Shown here: piece after piece, positions 12,241 to 24,690 of the stretch
Layout: the number at the start of each line of letters is the position of its first letter
How positions within the stretch are numbered: position 1 is the first letter of the stretch
Source of the DNA: Phascolarctos cinereus
Lineage: Eukaryota; Chordata; Mammalia; Diprotodontia; Phascolarctidae
Assembly (NCBI RefSeq): GCF_002099425.1
Contig: NW_018344105.1
Span: forward strand, 992,001-1,056,000
DNA length: 64,000 bases
Reading direction: 5' to 3'
Made by a program: the position numbers and the translations under genes
The notes under the pieces: model-generated
What the model was told of the DNA's origin: nothing
Seen by the model: only the letters and a program-made list of their open reading frames with translations
Database searches by the model: none

Positions 12241-12629
12241 CTACCAGAACCCAGGGCTCCAAGATGAACGAGCCGGACAATGGCTGACTCAGATCGAAGC
12301 CACGTTCCCCCACTTCTAAAAGGGAGAGGCAAGGGCTTTCCTGCTGGCCACAGAATGTGGGATGTCCCGACTGCCTGGATGTGGAGAGCGATCTTTTGCC
12401 TCTGTCTCCCCAGAGGGACGTTGGACCAAGGTTGAAGTCTATCTTAACTCCATCTGGTTGACCTTTCTGCTTAATTGGAAACAGGGATCATTCCTAGCTC
12501 AGAGGTGTCAGCAGTAAGTTCACCCATATGGAAAGACAGGAGGAGTGGAAGTGCCTTAGCTATCTGCAGGATTACTTCTTAAAGCTGAATCTGATTACAT
12601 TTGCAGGAAACAAGGGGAGAGGTGCAGAC

Positions 12630-12725
12630 TTTTAAAGGAAACTGAGGCAGAGAGAGGTTAAGTGACTTGTCCATGTCACACAGCTAGTAAGGATCTGAGG
12701 CCAGAATCAGCAAAGCTTAGCAACC
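12630..12725 (-). repeat. MIR fragment, antisense
   Basis: Recognisable by AAACTGAGGCAGAGAGAGGT and GTGACTTGTCCATGTCACAC, then CAGCTAGTAAGG. This is the conserved CORE region of MIR in reverse orientation. Confidence 0.7.
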
Positions 12726-12844
12726 AATCAGTTACAAGAGGGAGGCAAGGGAGAAGAAGAGTCAAGAATGATTGAGGTTGGGGGCTTTGAATTTACTGAA
12801 ATGATGGTTTTCCTTCCCCCTTTGGCCATTCATTCAACGATACA

Positions 12845-13092
12845 CTTGGGAGACAGCGTGGTACACTGTCAAGAATACTGTACTAGGAGCCTGAGGCCCA
12901 GTTTCTAACCCTGGCTCACCCACAGACTGGTGCAGTGGGAGTCAGAGAAAAGACCTCTGGCCTTAGAGGCAAATTGTGCTCCTGACACCGACCAGCAAGT
13001 CACTTAACGTCTCAGAGCCTCAGTTTCTTCACTTCTAAAATGGGAATGACAATATTTGTCATACTGACCTCACAGAGTTACTGGGATGATCA
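12845..13092 (+). repeat. MIR, sense, possibly two overlapping copies
   Basis: A MIR-like 5' part at 12,845-12,925 (GGAGACAGCGTGGTAC) is followed by a more complete MIR with AGCAAGTCACTTAACGTCTC and CCTCAGTTTCTTCACTTCTA, ending TTACTGGGATGATCA. Two 5' halves in a row suggest one MIR beside or inside another. Confidence 0.65.
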
Positions 13093-13104
13093 CATGCCAA
13101 TTTC

Positions 13105-13622
13105 AAGAGCCTTCTAATTGGTCTCCCTGCCTCCAGTTTCTGCCTTTGCCAGCCCCTCTTGCACTCAACTGCAAAACTGAGCACAGATCCAGACTATGGT
13201 CCATCCCTGCTGCCTTCAGGATAGGATCCAACCTCTTTCAACTAGCATTTAAAGCCATTTCCAACCTAGCCTGGCCATCTAGAATGATTATACAGCACTC
13301 CCCCAAGCCCAGACTTGGGTCAAGCAGCCCTAATCATTCTTCCCCATTCATGGTATTCCATGTTACATTTCATGCCCACAATGTTCTCTAGCCTCACCTC
13401 TTAGAAGCCCTAACTTACCTCAAGGTGCAGCTCAAGCATAACCTCTTTGAAGAGGCCTTTCCTGATTCTTCCCTCATCGCTGTGTAGTTATTCTGAATAC
13501 ATCCTGTATTTACTCATCAGTGAACATGTATTTCCACCCACCTCTGGCAGAGCTGAAGCTCCCTGAAGGCAGCTAGCTCATTCTTGTCTTGACATCCCCA
13601 GCACTTCACACGTGCCTGGACT
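13105..13622 (+). repeat. L2 LINE relic, 3' part
   Basis: L2 3' signature phrases occur in order: CTAATTGGTCTCCCTGCCTC, then CCTCTTTGAAGAGGCCTTTCC and AGCACTTCACACGTGCCTGG. L2 encoded a reverse transcriptase; this is its untranslated end and is dead. The 101-codon frame at 13,086-13,391 lies inside it and is not a gene. Confidence 0.8.
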
Positions 13623-14069
13623 AGAACTCAGGTGTCCCAATAAGCAGATGACAAGTCCCTCCCCCCACCACACTAAGTGCCTACAGCATCATCTTGAAGC
13701 TCGTCAAACTACTTTCAATGAAAAATTAGGTCCCCTCAAATTGCCTTCGCCTCCTTGATCTCTCAAGAAATTTGCATCTGCCCATTATCACTCTCTGATG
13801 AAAAGACCCCAAGAGTTCTTTTGTTCCCAAGATCAAAATGACATGGGGTAATCCACAAGGTTTTAGGCTCCACTGACAATGTTTGTGGTCCAACCATGAA
13901 TCCCCTGGGACATTCTACATTTGGGCTGAATGTGAAATGGGAAGCCCTTTCTTCAATGAGCTGCCCCTAACGCACTTAATGACAAATGTAGGTGATGGCA
14001 AAAAGTCTGGAGGCAGCTCTACCCAGGACAGCTGAAGGAAGCTGCAGAACCAAATTATACTTAATTCTC

Positions 14070-14215
14070 CAAGTGCCTGTGGCCAAGTCACTTAACTTTC
14101 TAAGCTTCAGTTTTCTCATCAGTAAAATGAGGATAATACTAGATTCTAACTCAAAGGGTCAACTGAGATAGTGAATGTAAGGTGCTTTCCACACTTCAAA
14201 TTATTGTGTTCATTT
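14070..14215 (+). repeat. MIR, sense
   Basis: GGCCAAGTCACTTAACTTTC, TCAGTTTTCTCATCAGTAAA and AATGAGGATAATACTAG form a contiguous MIR 3' half ending near GGTGCTTTCCACACTTCAAA. Confidence 0.75.
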
Positions 14216-14867
14216 GACTGGGTCTTCCTGACTCCAAGTCCAGCACACTAGTTTGGTCTCTGACACCTACCATAACCTTTCAGTTAAACCTTTCAGGATA
14301 TTCCTTCTAAAGCATGGAGGGGTTAGGAGCTGCTGGTGGTGAAGAGTGTTCCCACCCTGAGAGTTCTTTCCATTGACATAACCTCAAATCCTTCTCCTGT
14401 TTGTGGGGAAACAGCATACCCTAAGAATGGATATGCTACAAAGGCTTCTTCAACAGAACCACAACCTTCCTCTCGTTAGAAACCCCTGGTAATTGGGTCT
14501 TCCTGTACAAAACGTTCTCACAATGACAGAGTTTACAGTGCCCTTTGGAAACATGAACCAGTCCTGACCCACCTTTTTCTCCCCTTTCCAAAGCGAACCT
14601 ACTCACCAAATATTATTGTGGTTTCTAGACAGAATGAACATATAGACCGTGTGCAGAAAAAGATTTTTCTTTAAAGATTTTCTCTGAAGATCGTCATGGC
14701 ATGACCCCTAAAGACTTACCTCTTTTCCTTTATCTTGGGAGGGATCTATCCTTTGTGAACTCTCGAGAGCCAGGTAGGGAACAGACTTCCAAGAGTACTT
14801 CATGAGAGAAACGGAAGCAGAGTGCTTCTTCATACAATGTCCAGGGCTACATAAACAGGAGGGATTC

Positions 14868-15006
14868 GCTGGGCAGCTAGGTGGCACGGCGGAGAGAACA
14901 CCAGCCCTGGATTTAGGAGGACCGGAGTTCAAATTCGGCCTCAGACACATAATGCTTACTAGCTGTGTGACCTTGGGCAAGTCACTTAACCTTGGCTGTC
15001 TCAAAG
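14868..15006 (+). repeat. Short-form marsupial SINE
   Basis: Starts GGGCAGCTAGGTGGCACGGC, has GGAGTTCAAATTCGGCCTCA, and ends CACTTAACCTTGGCTGTCTC with only a short purine tail. I could not find a convincing target duplication, so the edges are approximate and the copy may be older than the others. Confidence 0.85.
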
Positions 15007-15359
15007 AGAGAGAAATAGCAACAGTGCTATAAATTTTTTAAAAGCATCTATGATTTTTTAAGGAAAGATAAGGATCTAAAGGCCATACATGTATAACTCT
15101 GTTCTTGGAAGAAACTAATTGTCACATGTCATTGATAGCAATCTCTTCACATGCAAACTGAAAAAGCTTTTAAGCTAGAGTGTTAAAAAAAAAAAAAAAG
15201 GATGAGCGGTAAAGATCGTAAGAAGGGTATTAACTGTACTTGGTCAAGTTCACCACTTCTTTATTTTCATCCCATTAGGGCATGACTAATTGGGGAAGAA
15301 ACATACAAAAGTTGGGGGGGGGTGTCTGAGGGATAGGTCCAAATTATAACGTACCATTG

Positions 15360-16640
15360 GAAACCCTTGCCTTTGATTATAAGTTTATCTGGCGCATCCA
15401 AGCAGTAGCAATTTCCCAAGTCCTCATATGCCTATGCTATGCTGGGAACCAAAATTCATATAATTCAGATCCACTGATCAAATAAAAATTCCAAACATGT
15501 AGCCAAAATGCAGTTGACAACTTGTATATTATGCAATTATGACTGTCATTTTATTACTGTTATTAATTTATTAGTATAATTGCCATTTTTTTCAATGCCA
15601 TAATGTGCTAATAAAGGACTTGTCATTACGGAGTTAACCTGGGAACATCTGTGACCTCAGGGGAGGTAGCTTGGCGCTTTCAGTCCAAAATGAGCTGTCA
15701 GTTACCACAACGACATTTTGATGACTACATTATCTCGGAATTAAATGTCTCAACAAACTTCTGGTTTTGATTGACAGGTAGTTAAGACTATCGTTGACCA
15801 CAGGGCACTTTCTTTATATTTCACGAATAATTTTTCAGCGCTGAAGCAAGATGGAAGAGTTTAGAACATAAAATGGCTCTAACTCTGTGTTTATTCATCT
15901 CTATTTGGTACTGGTAAAACAAAGAAAAGCCAGCAGAGTTAGGCTGTCAGTGGCCCAAACCATTGTGTCACACTGACAACTGGGATTGAGTAAGAGAATT
16001 TGATGAGGTTCTTTGTTAACAACACAGAGCATAAAGAATCATTTTTATTAGTTTTCTCTCCTGTGTCCATTCCTTCTTAGCTTAAAGAATGGAAAATCAC
16101 AAAAGAATGGTTGTCTAAATCAGATTTATAATTTTTATTCCTGTTCCCATTGTTTAGTGTGATGGGGTAGGTGGTGCTAAAAAATAACAAATACAATCAT
16201 TTTTAAAAATAATACTAAAAAGCATGGTCTCTGACTTCGTAAAATCTTAAGATGTTTAGAGGGAAAGAGAAATAGCATCTATCTTTCCTTCCCCATGTCC
16301 TTCCTTTTTCCCCTAGTGCTTGAACTTTTAAAAAAATCACATGCATTGATGTCATTTAGCTTGTTTTTATTCAACCAGGCACTGCTTTGGATTGAAAGAA
16401 AACAACTTTTCCCTTATTTGAGGCTAAATACAATTATCCCATTTTAATGATTTTTCAGAAACCATCAAACAACACAGGAAACCAAATTAACAGATAATCA
16501 GCTTCCCATAAATTAGACAGTCTAGAATTCAACATCCATGGTGTGAGGCCACTCTGATGTTACACTGGCCCAGAATAAAAAGAAATTGATTTTATTTCCT
16601 TTATTAGGATTGTACCAAGAGTGTGCTTGGTGGGCAAATA
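15360..16640. other. AT-rich repeat-poor block, candidate conserved non-coding DNA
   Basis: There are no recognisable transposon words for over 1.2 kb. The sequence has non-repetitive AT-rich composition with many TAAT/ATTA homeodomain-like cores (for example near 15,555-15,615) and scattered CpGs. This is the texture of a developmental enhancer or conserved element. Only alignment to other mammals could confirm it; there is no direct proof here. Confidence 0.3.
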
Positions 16641-16970
16641 ATTAAAAAGAAGCCAGTGTCCCTACAAGATTAAAAGCAAGATTTGAAAGAAAAGAAAAAT
16701 GCTTGACGGGTGAATCCCAGAAATATAGTCTCTTTCTAGCAATAGTAAAGCCTAGATACATTTTCCTTAATCCTCAGCTAATACAGTTTTCTTTCACAAA
16801 GACAGAGACTTTGGATACCACCAGGCTTCTCATTAGGTTCTCTCCCTGAGAATATTGCCTCGGGGAGAAACACAGGATAGAGCTCTCTAACAGGTTTCTA
16901 GGATACTATGGTCAGTAAATAGCAAGTTTTATGGGGAGAGTTTTACATATATACACACAAACCGGACACG

Positions 16971-17008
16971 GACAGACAGACAGACACACACACACACACA
17001 CACACACA
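16971..17008. repeat. (CAGA)n/(CA)n compound microsatellite
   Basis: GACAGACAGACAGACACACA followed by CA units to 17,008. It has the same CAGA-to-CA structure as the tract at 8599-8659. Confidence 0.95.
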
Positions 17009-17284
17009 GCCCTCCATCCCCAGAGCTGACAGATGGAGCAGGCCAAATGGGGAGTAATGTGACCAAATGGCCTTGATTCTAATCTGAGCTATGTGGGTGC
17101 ACACTATTTGGAAACATTTGCTTCTTCCTTTGAAAAAACAATTGACTTTTTTCCAAGCTATGCAATAATCCACCCACCCTTGACTTGTTCAGAATGCAAA
17201 ACACCTTCTAAGGAAGAAATATTCTCCCTTCTTCCTGCTCCCCCAAAGTAAAACTTGGTATTAACCCAGCTATTATGCCTATGG

Positions 17285-17480
17285 TAGCAAAGCAGTGTGG
17301 GCCAAACATTGTGAACTCAGAGACAAGGGACCTGGGTTTGAGTCCTGGCTCTATTTCACTAGGTCTGTGTGTCTTTGGCTAAGTACCTCTCCTCTCTCTG
17401 AGCCTCAGTTTACCCATCTATAATATAATGCCTTCTATTAGATAACCTCTGAAGTCCCATCCAGTTCTAGATGTATGGTC
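17285..17480 (+). repeat. MIR, sense, near full length
   Basis: GCAAAGCAGTGTGGGCCAAA leads into GGGTTTGAGTCCTGGCTCTA, then GAGCCTCAGTTTACCCATCT and AGTCCCATCCAGTTCTAGAT. These give the tRNA-like head, CORE and 3' end of a MIR in order. Confidence 0.8.
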
Positions 17481-20360
17481 TAAACCCTGTAAAATGCTTT
17501 TTTTATTCATCCTGAAAAGGTGAGAGAGTAAGAGTTCCAGACAGGCATGGCTACAAATGGGAGAAAAGCTCAAATGACTTCATGAGCCCAACACTATCGC
17601 TTGCCAAAAACCCATCTAGTCTTATGCATCAACTGCAGTCTTCTAGCTTATGAGAAGAGAGCTTGAGGTACCCAAACATGAAGGCGTGAAGTAGATAACT
17701 ATCTGACAAACCAAAGGGGAAATTTCCAAACTCAAAAGCATCTTAGAATCTAAAGACCATTTGAGAAATAATCCAACTGTACAATGGACTAGATCAACAG
17801 AATAAACACAGCGCCACTGACGGTGCTTTTCCTGTCCACCATTTGACTTGGCTTGTAACAGTCCAATTTCACGGTCACCAATGCTGAGCATTATTAGGGC
17901 AACCTCCTCAGAGCAGAGGCTGAGACCCAGACAGGGCACACACATGGGAATGAGCTCAGGAGCTTCCCAGAGACAGGCCAAGCTATCATCCTGTCATGGG
18001 ATAGCCGGGCCAGAAAGTCTTCCTCTTTGTAAAGACTCTAGACACATCTAGAAGACTGGCCTAATTAGTCTCTGGACAATGGAAGATATCTCCTGTGCAA
18101 AACCACCCGATTCATAAATGTGAAGCTGGTGAAGATTACACCTGTGGTACCTGGCTACAGAATGGTGCGCTTCATTTGGACTGGAAACTAGACTTTAAGT
18201 CACAAATTTACATGGGACAGTCTGGCTCCTGGCCATAAAAACAGAAAAGGTACCTACAAGGTGAAGGTTCTTTTTTTTTTAAGTTTTTAATGTTCTAGAA
18301 TATTCTGGGGAAATCACTTAACGGTAACCCAATTGGCAGGGTTGCCAGAGCCTGTACACATGCAACTGCAGGGGAGACTATTTATTGCCTCTTCTTTTCA
18401 GAATACATAAAACTTCCATATTTGACGCTGGAGTCAAAAAGTAAAGGGGGGAGCAAGGGCATTGTGTCATACATGATGCACATGATACCCCTACTTCCTA
18501 AAACTGGGAAGTCAAGGACTGGTAAATCTGCCTCCCCCAGCCAAAAGCCCCTCCCTTCAAACTCTTGGGATACTGCCAATTAGGTCCGTTAGCACAACTG
18601 CACATGCAGCCTTCCCCAAGTCAAAATCCACCTTGCATTCCCAAGGATGAAATCTGGCAATTCTGTTTAAAAAAAAATCTTACTTCAATACTGTGGCACT
18701 GTAGTTACAGCCATAATCAATTTATCCCACCTCCCTACAGAAATACTGAATCAAATGTAACATACGCATGTACAAATCTGGAAATTCTTCCAAATTCCTA
18801 AGGGTGAGGTTTTCATCTCTATTTAGCTGCTAGTCAACCAACCCTCTCCCTACCCTGTGCCCCAAAACTACAGTGACAAAGAGGACCTTGCAGTTCCACA
18901 GAATATTTTTAAAGGAGTATTAGATTCCTTGTATATATTTGGTGAAGCCGACACTGGAGCTACTAATAGGAGGGATTAAAATGAAATTGAATATTTGAAG
19001 TGATATCTTTGTGCCTTGTTACAGAGGATTTAAAATCTAATATTCCAGAAGGCCACTGATCAATTTAATATTTTTCACATAAAGATGTGTAATTTCCAAA
19101 GGACCAATTAGTGATAAAAAAAAAAATTCTTGTGGAGTAGGGAGAGGAATTTTACCTTAAATTCCTAGCCCATCCAAGCTTCCTAATTAAATGACTCTGA
19201 ATTCATCTCAAAATGTAATTAAAGTTTGAGTCCTTCAACACAAAGCTATTTTGAAATGATTTAGGGGAATGACAATGTAAGAAATAGAGTGAGACTGTTC
19301 TCTCTTTGTAATATAAAGTTTACCCAACTATAAAGAAGTTAACTTATGCAATAAAGCTTCAAGCCCCTTGTGGTATAGTTCTTCATTATATGTAAACCAG
19401 GGAAAAACCTCCAGCAGCTGCAATGGGAATGTCTGGATTCTGCCCGTGCTTGCAAGCCCTGACCTGTGCGGATCAGATTCTGAGCTACTCCAGGAAAACT
19501 GGGAAATGGGTGGAGTCAAGAGTCTCATTTAGCTTTACTGTGTCCTGCTGGGCCACTTTCAATACTCTGAGCTATATAGTTACTGCAGGCCTCAAATTCT
19601 TTTCTAGTCAAGGAAGAGAGCTTGGCGATTGGGGATCTTTTGTGACTCTCTGTATCACTGGTTTCTTTTAAGGGATTCCTTCCCCCTCCTCTACCTTGGT
19701 GGTTTTTTTTTTTTTTATCAGTTCTATGTGCCTTCATGAAACAGTTGGGAAATTAAACGTGATTTGGCACTGAAACTTCAGCTCCGAGGCAATGGAATGG
19801 AAACAGAGACTACAGGCAAGAGAGATGGCTGCAGCTGCATCTCCATGGCTGCCTGTGGCATTCAACCTGAGGGCTCACTTTTACAACCATTTCCATAAAG
19901 GTTTGGACCTGTGCCTGGACGAAAACTGCTTCCCATCTCCTTGTTCACAATGATAGCGGTCAACAGGCACGATGCACCAGGCCAAGTTTGCACAGCCAGT
20001 TGGAGGTTGTCTCCATTTAGGAAAGTGCAGTGATTCATCAGTGATTTAACCTATAGACACCTCTAAGGGGCCGTTGACCTTCAGCAACTGAAAGAACTGG
20101 AACTGCAGTCTTAGTCAATATATATTTATCTTTCTGTTGGGACTGTTACGACTGGGCAAGTAATGCTGACCTTGAAACTTGTAGGCCAACATGCACTCGA
20201 CTAATGATCCCTAAAGGAAGTATATAAAATTACTGAAATGCATCTGAAATGCACATTCTGAAAAACTCAAAAGAAAGGATTCTCAATGTTAGGATCCATA
20301 TTAAAATAGATAGTACATTGTTTCTAGGACCCAATAAGTATTCTTAGATATGAACACAGT
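17481..20360. other. Unassigned single-copy sequence
   Basis: No transposon signature or credible exon is seen in 2.9 kb. A 112-codon minus-strand frame (17,643-17,981) shows no domain. Short homopolymers lie at 18,270-18,281 and 19,698-19,716. AT-rich stretches at 18,900-19,330 resemble the candidate conserved blocks but less strongly. Confidence 0.35.
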
Positions 20361-20379
20361 CGACCCCCCCCACCCCCCG

Positions 20380-20412
20380 AAGACAGACAGACAGAGACAG
20401 ACAGAGACAGAC
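20380..20412. repeat. (CAGA)n-type simple repeat
   Basis: GAAGACAGACAGACAGAGAC continuing with further ACAGAGACAGA units, preceded by a C-rich run at 20,362-20,378. Confidence 0.85.
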
Positions 20413-20474
20413 TGGAGTGGAAAGAGCCCTGAATGTCAAGTCAGCTTTGCCACCAGCTTCTGTGGCCTTGGACA

Positions 20475-20655
20475 ATTCAGAGGATCAAAGGATCTTACGC
20501 CTAGAGCTGGAAGGGACCTCAAAGGTCAACTAGTCCGATCCACTCATTTTACAGATGACAAAACTGAGGCCCAGGGAGGCTTTTTCCCAAGGTCACACAG
20601 GGAGTAAATAGCAGATGTCCTCTGACTTCAAATACACCACCATGCCTCCAACACT
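20475..20655 (-). repeat. MIR-type CORE-SINE, antisense
   Basis: AGAGCTGGAAGGGACCTCAA and GATGACAAAACTGAGGCCCA, then CCCAAGGTCACACAGGGAGT. It is followed at 20,660-20,740 by a sense MIR scrap (CAGTTTTCTCATCTGC), making a small opposed pair. Confidence 0.7.
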
Positions 20656-21575
20656 TTAGCAACCTCAGTTTTCTCATCTGCTATAAGCAGGACTGGACTC
20701 TGTCTCTAGGATTCCCTCTCTTTCCACCTCCAAAATCTTCTGAAAGGTATGGCTCCAATTACAAAACTGGAAAACGCTATATATTTCTGCTTCCCTAAAA
20801 TGTTACTGATATAAAAGCCTGTTTTGTTTTCAGGTGCACTAATCTCAGATTATTTCACACCGTGCATTGATGCTAGAGATCTCTCAAAGCCTCATACACC
20901 TTACTAACTAAATTTCTATCAAAAGTGTCTCCACTGAGAAAATGCAAGCCACAACATGTTCAGCTTTCTAGGATTTCACAGGTTTCCCTGGAGGAACAGC
21001 TGAATCTGAGGAGCCCTCTGTTTAGATACCTTTGTGAAATGGATTAACTCTTTCAGGTCACTAAGGTAAGTCATTAACTCAGGACTCTACTTAGGATCCT
21101 AGAGGCCAGAAAGAAATAATTAGAATGCAGCTAATGACAAGGAAGTAGAGAGGCCCTGAGAACAAACTAACTTAGTGTTGGTTCAAATCAAATAGCAGCT
21201 TGTAATAAAACGGAAATGCTCATTCTCCTGTAAATGAGGAGGAAATGAATGTACCGCGATAATAAAAAGTTGTAATGAAGAAAGGCATCCTGGAAACTGA
21301 TCAGAAATTCCTGGCTGTGATTTTCCATGAAAACTCTTTTGTGTTCTATCATTTCACATGTATGTATGTGTGTGTTTGTAGTGAGTGTGTTTATAATGTT
21401 TTGAAGTGTGCAACACTGCACACACATATACACACACAACCCATTTCAAACAGGGTATTACACCTAAGAAGCAGTGTGAAGGATATCATCAAAGAAATAT
21501 ATGATTGAAAAAGAAGATGGGCTAGTCACATGGTAAGTGTATGATAACTGGCAGCCAGTAGGCTCTATCAGTTAC

Positions 21576-21794
21576 GCCTGGCACAGAGGTGGGGAACCTG
21601 AGGCCTTGAGGCCACGTGTGGCCCTCTAGGCCCTCAAATGCGGCCCTTTGACTAAAGTCACACTTCCCAGAACAAATCCCCTTCATAAAAGGATTTGTTC
21701 TGTAAAACTTGGACTTGGTCAAAAGGCTGCTCCTGAGGACCTAGAGGGCCACATGCATCCTCAAGGCCGCACATTGCCCACCCTTGCCCTGGCA
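21576..21794. mobile_element. Palindromic hAT-like MITE, copy 1
   Basis: The element (21,584-21,786, 203 bp) starts CAGAGGTGGGGAACC and ends CCACCCTTG. The flanking 8-mers are GCCTGGCA (21,576-21,583) and CCCTGGCA (21,787-21,794), 7 of 8 identical and the length expected for hAT. The two halves are near reverse complements (GGATTTGTTCTG faces its complement about a central axis near 21,685), so the whole unit is one long imperfect hairpin. It encodes no transposase. Copies 2 and 3 are at 28,274 and 40,187. Confidence 0.82.
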
Positions 21795-22574
21795 CAATGG
21801 GTAGATTCCCAAGGGTGAACTTAAAAGAATACAGATACAAATCACACAAGGTAAGATAATATGAATGGGTTTCACCTGTACCAATACTCATATTGAAAAG
21901 AGCCTAGAAACCCTAGAGTAAGAGTGTGCATAGGTATTTTCATGTACATGTATGCAGGTTTATTTAGGATACAGCTACAGATGTGGCTACATATGTACAT
22001 GCATAATTATATGTAAATAAGCATGTATGTAGATAGCTGATAAAACTGGAGCACTACTATGTCAAAGAGTATTAACAGATGAGCCATGAATACATAATTT
22101 TAAAACCTATTATCAAGCAATTAGCTTGTCTGCATGGTGGCATGGGGTCACTTGTATGCTCTCCCTCTGGGTGCTGCCACTCTGTCAGAAAAGGAGACAA
22201 CTGCTTGCAAAAAGCAGCTCATTTGTGGGCCTGCCAACACTGAAAGCCTCAAATGCTTCTCACCCAAAGAAATCTACTAGGTACAGGGAACCCTAAACTC
22301 AACTTACTTGCCTCTCCTCAACTTCTGTACTCCCCCCACAATACTACCTTCTGTTGCTCCCCTTATTCCCAACTCTGTAACACACTGATGAAAGATCTGG
22401 TAGTCTATAAAATGGAGGGAAAGTTTTCTTTTGCCTTTGCAATATCATTTTTCCAAGCAAAGTGATGATGAAAAGGCATTAGGAAATACTCATTTATGGA
22501 GACAATTTATTTTTAAAAGATGTCACTACTTCTTTCCCTTAATAATAGTAAACCATCTCCCTAATGCTTGCTTC

Positions 22575-22735
22575 CCAACGGACAGAGTGTAAAACAGCAA
22601 AAGGTTTGCTTGATTCAAATCTTTGCAGTTACCACCTATGTGATTTTGGGCAGTCATTTAACCTTTCCTGGGCCTCAGTTAGGAAATGGATGATCTCTAA
22701 GGTCCATTCCAGGTCTAAATCTGTGATCCAAACTT
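22575..22735 (+). repeat. MIR, sense
   Basis: TGGGCAGTCATTTAACCTTT, CCTGGGCCTCAGTTAGG and GATGATCTCTAAGGTCCATT occur in MIR order; a few bases are missing in the middle. Confidence 0.72.
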
Positions 22736-22984
22736 CAGTCAATTATGCTAATTCTCCGTTCAACAATAGCTGGGAGATCTCCCTAGTCAGTTAGTTTTCC
22801 ATTCCAGTTCCACCTTTACTCCCTTATTGATATTAAAGAGAAAAATATGATTTGAATTCCAATTCAAGACTTCAAGGATCTGTGACTTCATCAGTGTGGA
22901 TACTCTCCACAGTAACACAGATTAACTGCTCTTTCCATTACAACACTACCTCTAAAACCTTCGATAAGAAGGCTTTTAGAAACG

Positions 22985-23085
22985 TACTCAAATTTTGGAA
23001 CTCAAAGTTTTAAAAATGAATGTTAAAATTGTTTTTACATGTAACTGGGGAAAAATAAAATACTAAAAAAGAAGCAAAAAAGTAA
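22985..23085 (+). repeat. L1 3'-end fragment
   Basis: TTTTGGAACTCAAAGTTTTA, then GTTTTTACATGTAACTGGGG and AAAAATAAAATACT. This matches the internal tail at 33,770-33,830 of the HAL1-like element, showing a shared L1-family 3' terminus. It is an extreme 5'-truncated insertion of about 100 bases with A-rich sequence after it. Confidence 0.65.
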
Positions 23086-23184
23086 CAAAATAAAGCTATC
23101 CTCAAAAAATAAAAATAAAAAATAAATAATTTTTTTAAAAAAGAAAAAAGAAATACACTCAATCCTCTCTAGAAAAATTGTGTG

Positions 23185-23385
23185 TCAGAGATCTGGAGTT
23201 AGAGTTAGAATGGACCTTGGCAATGATGTTGTCCAAGACCTGACTTTATAGAGGAGGAAATCAAGGCACAGAGAGGTAAAGTGACTTGTCCAAGGTCACA
23301 TGGGAAATAAGTGGCAGAGCCCATTCAAACAGGTCCTCTGAGACTCCCAATCCAATACTCTTCCCACCACACCATACTGTTCTTT
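23185..23385 (-). repeat. MIR-type CORE-SINE, antisense
   Basis: GGCACAGAGAGGTAAAGTGA, CTTGTCCAAGGTCACATGGG and CCAATCCAATACTCTTCCCA form the antisense MIR order, ending with ACCACACCATACTG. Confidence 0.75.
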
Positions 23386-23806
23386 ATTGTCAATCAGAAT
23401 TCAATATGGTGATTCATCTTGGACTCTATCAAGGGAACTTAGTTACTAAAGACCTCATCTATAACATGGCCCCATCACAAAGCACATGTACTTGATTTTC
23501 ATTCCATCCACACGATTATTTGATAGATTTCAATCAGAAAACTTGCTTACTGTGTGGACTCTATTTTCCATGATGAACAATGCTACATGGTAGACAAATT
23601 CTATACTCATTTTTTTGCCCTCAGACTAGCTTTCAGGCTTTTCAGATTGCTTCCAGAGACTTTAGATGCTTTCACTTTTATTGTGAAACTGCCTTATGCC
23701 CCCTCCTTTGACCCTTATTTTATAGACCTTCTCTTTAACAACTTTGCAGATAAATGACATAAGATAAACCACTATTGCCAATCTCCTCCCCAGCCACCAT
23801 TCAATA

Positions 23807-24045
23807 ATCATCATCATCATCATCATCATCACCAACATTTATACAGATAGCACTTACTATGTATCAGGCATTGTGCTAAGCACTTCACAAATATTTCATT
23901 TCATCTTTACAACCCTAAAAGGAATGTGCTGTTATCATTCCCATTTTACAGAGAAAGAAACTGAAGCAGATGGAGGTCAAGTGACTTGCCCAGGGTCACA
24001 CAGCTAGTAGGTGTCTGTGGCTGAATTTGAACTCAGTTCATGAGT
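23807..24045 (-). repeat. (ATC)n repeat joined to an antisense MIR
   Basis: ATC units at 23,807-23,832 are followed by ATTTATACAGATAGCACTTA, then GTGCTAAGCACTTCACAAAT, TTTTACAGAGAAAGAAACTG and GCCCAGGGTCACACAGCTAG. The trinucleotide tract sits where the ATT-rich 3' tail of the MIR would be, so it probably grew from that tail. Confidence 0.75.
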
Positions 24046-24264
24046 ACAAAAGACACAGATGTATTATCTTCCTGTTAGGAGGGTTTGGGTGGGGGGGGGG
24101 TATATTCCCTTAAAGCCCTAGAAGGAAGAACAGAACCTTCTACTTGATTTCAGTATCTAAAGAAATGTGTTAACTTTGTTTCACAGTATAAGAGAGCATC
24201 TACCTGCCTTTGAGTTCAAGTCATCAGACTGAAATCAAGTCTGCCAGTACTTTTTAGATCCCAG

Positions 24265-24690
24265 GGTTTAGATTCTTGGGTGCCAAAGGAACTGGCAGAC
24301 TTGATTACTGAGCCAACATCAGTGAAAGATGATGTAAAAGGAGAGAAGTACTACAGGAATGGACAAGGGCAAATGTCATCCTGATTTTCAAAAGAGGAGA
24401 AATGGTGTCAAAACTATAGACCAGTGAGTTTAATTTCAATTCTGACAAAATTCTAGAATCTATTATTAAAGGGATGGTAAGTGAACACCTGGAGAAGGAA
24501 GAAATGATCATAAAGAGCTAACATTAATTAAAAATAAGCTCAAGCAAAACTAACCTATATTTCCTTTTTTGACAGAATTATTAGATATAGTTTACCTATA
24601 CTTGAGGAAGTATTTGTCTTTCTATTTGTCATTCTATTCTAATGGAGGCAACTAAAGAAACTATTTGGTCACACTTAAAGCTTAGCTACA
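24265..24690 (+). pseudogene. CR1/L3-type LINE, reverse-transcriptase fragment
   Basis: Conceptual translation gives recognisable CR1/L3 RT blocks: ANVILIFKRGE (24,370s), a PVSL-like stretch, and ILESIIKGMVSEHLEKEEM (about 24,450-24,515), followed by FFDRI-like coding near 24,570. At least one frame shift separates the PVSL and ILES blocks, and stops interrupt it. The family codes an endonuclease plus RT; only the N-terminal part of RT survives here. It is ancient and non-functional. Confidence 0.75.

Noticed and set aside
14708-15032. Opposed 98- and 76-codon frames
   Set aside because: Both overlap a short-form SINE; similar frames appear at the SINE at 1814 (1737-1940).
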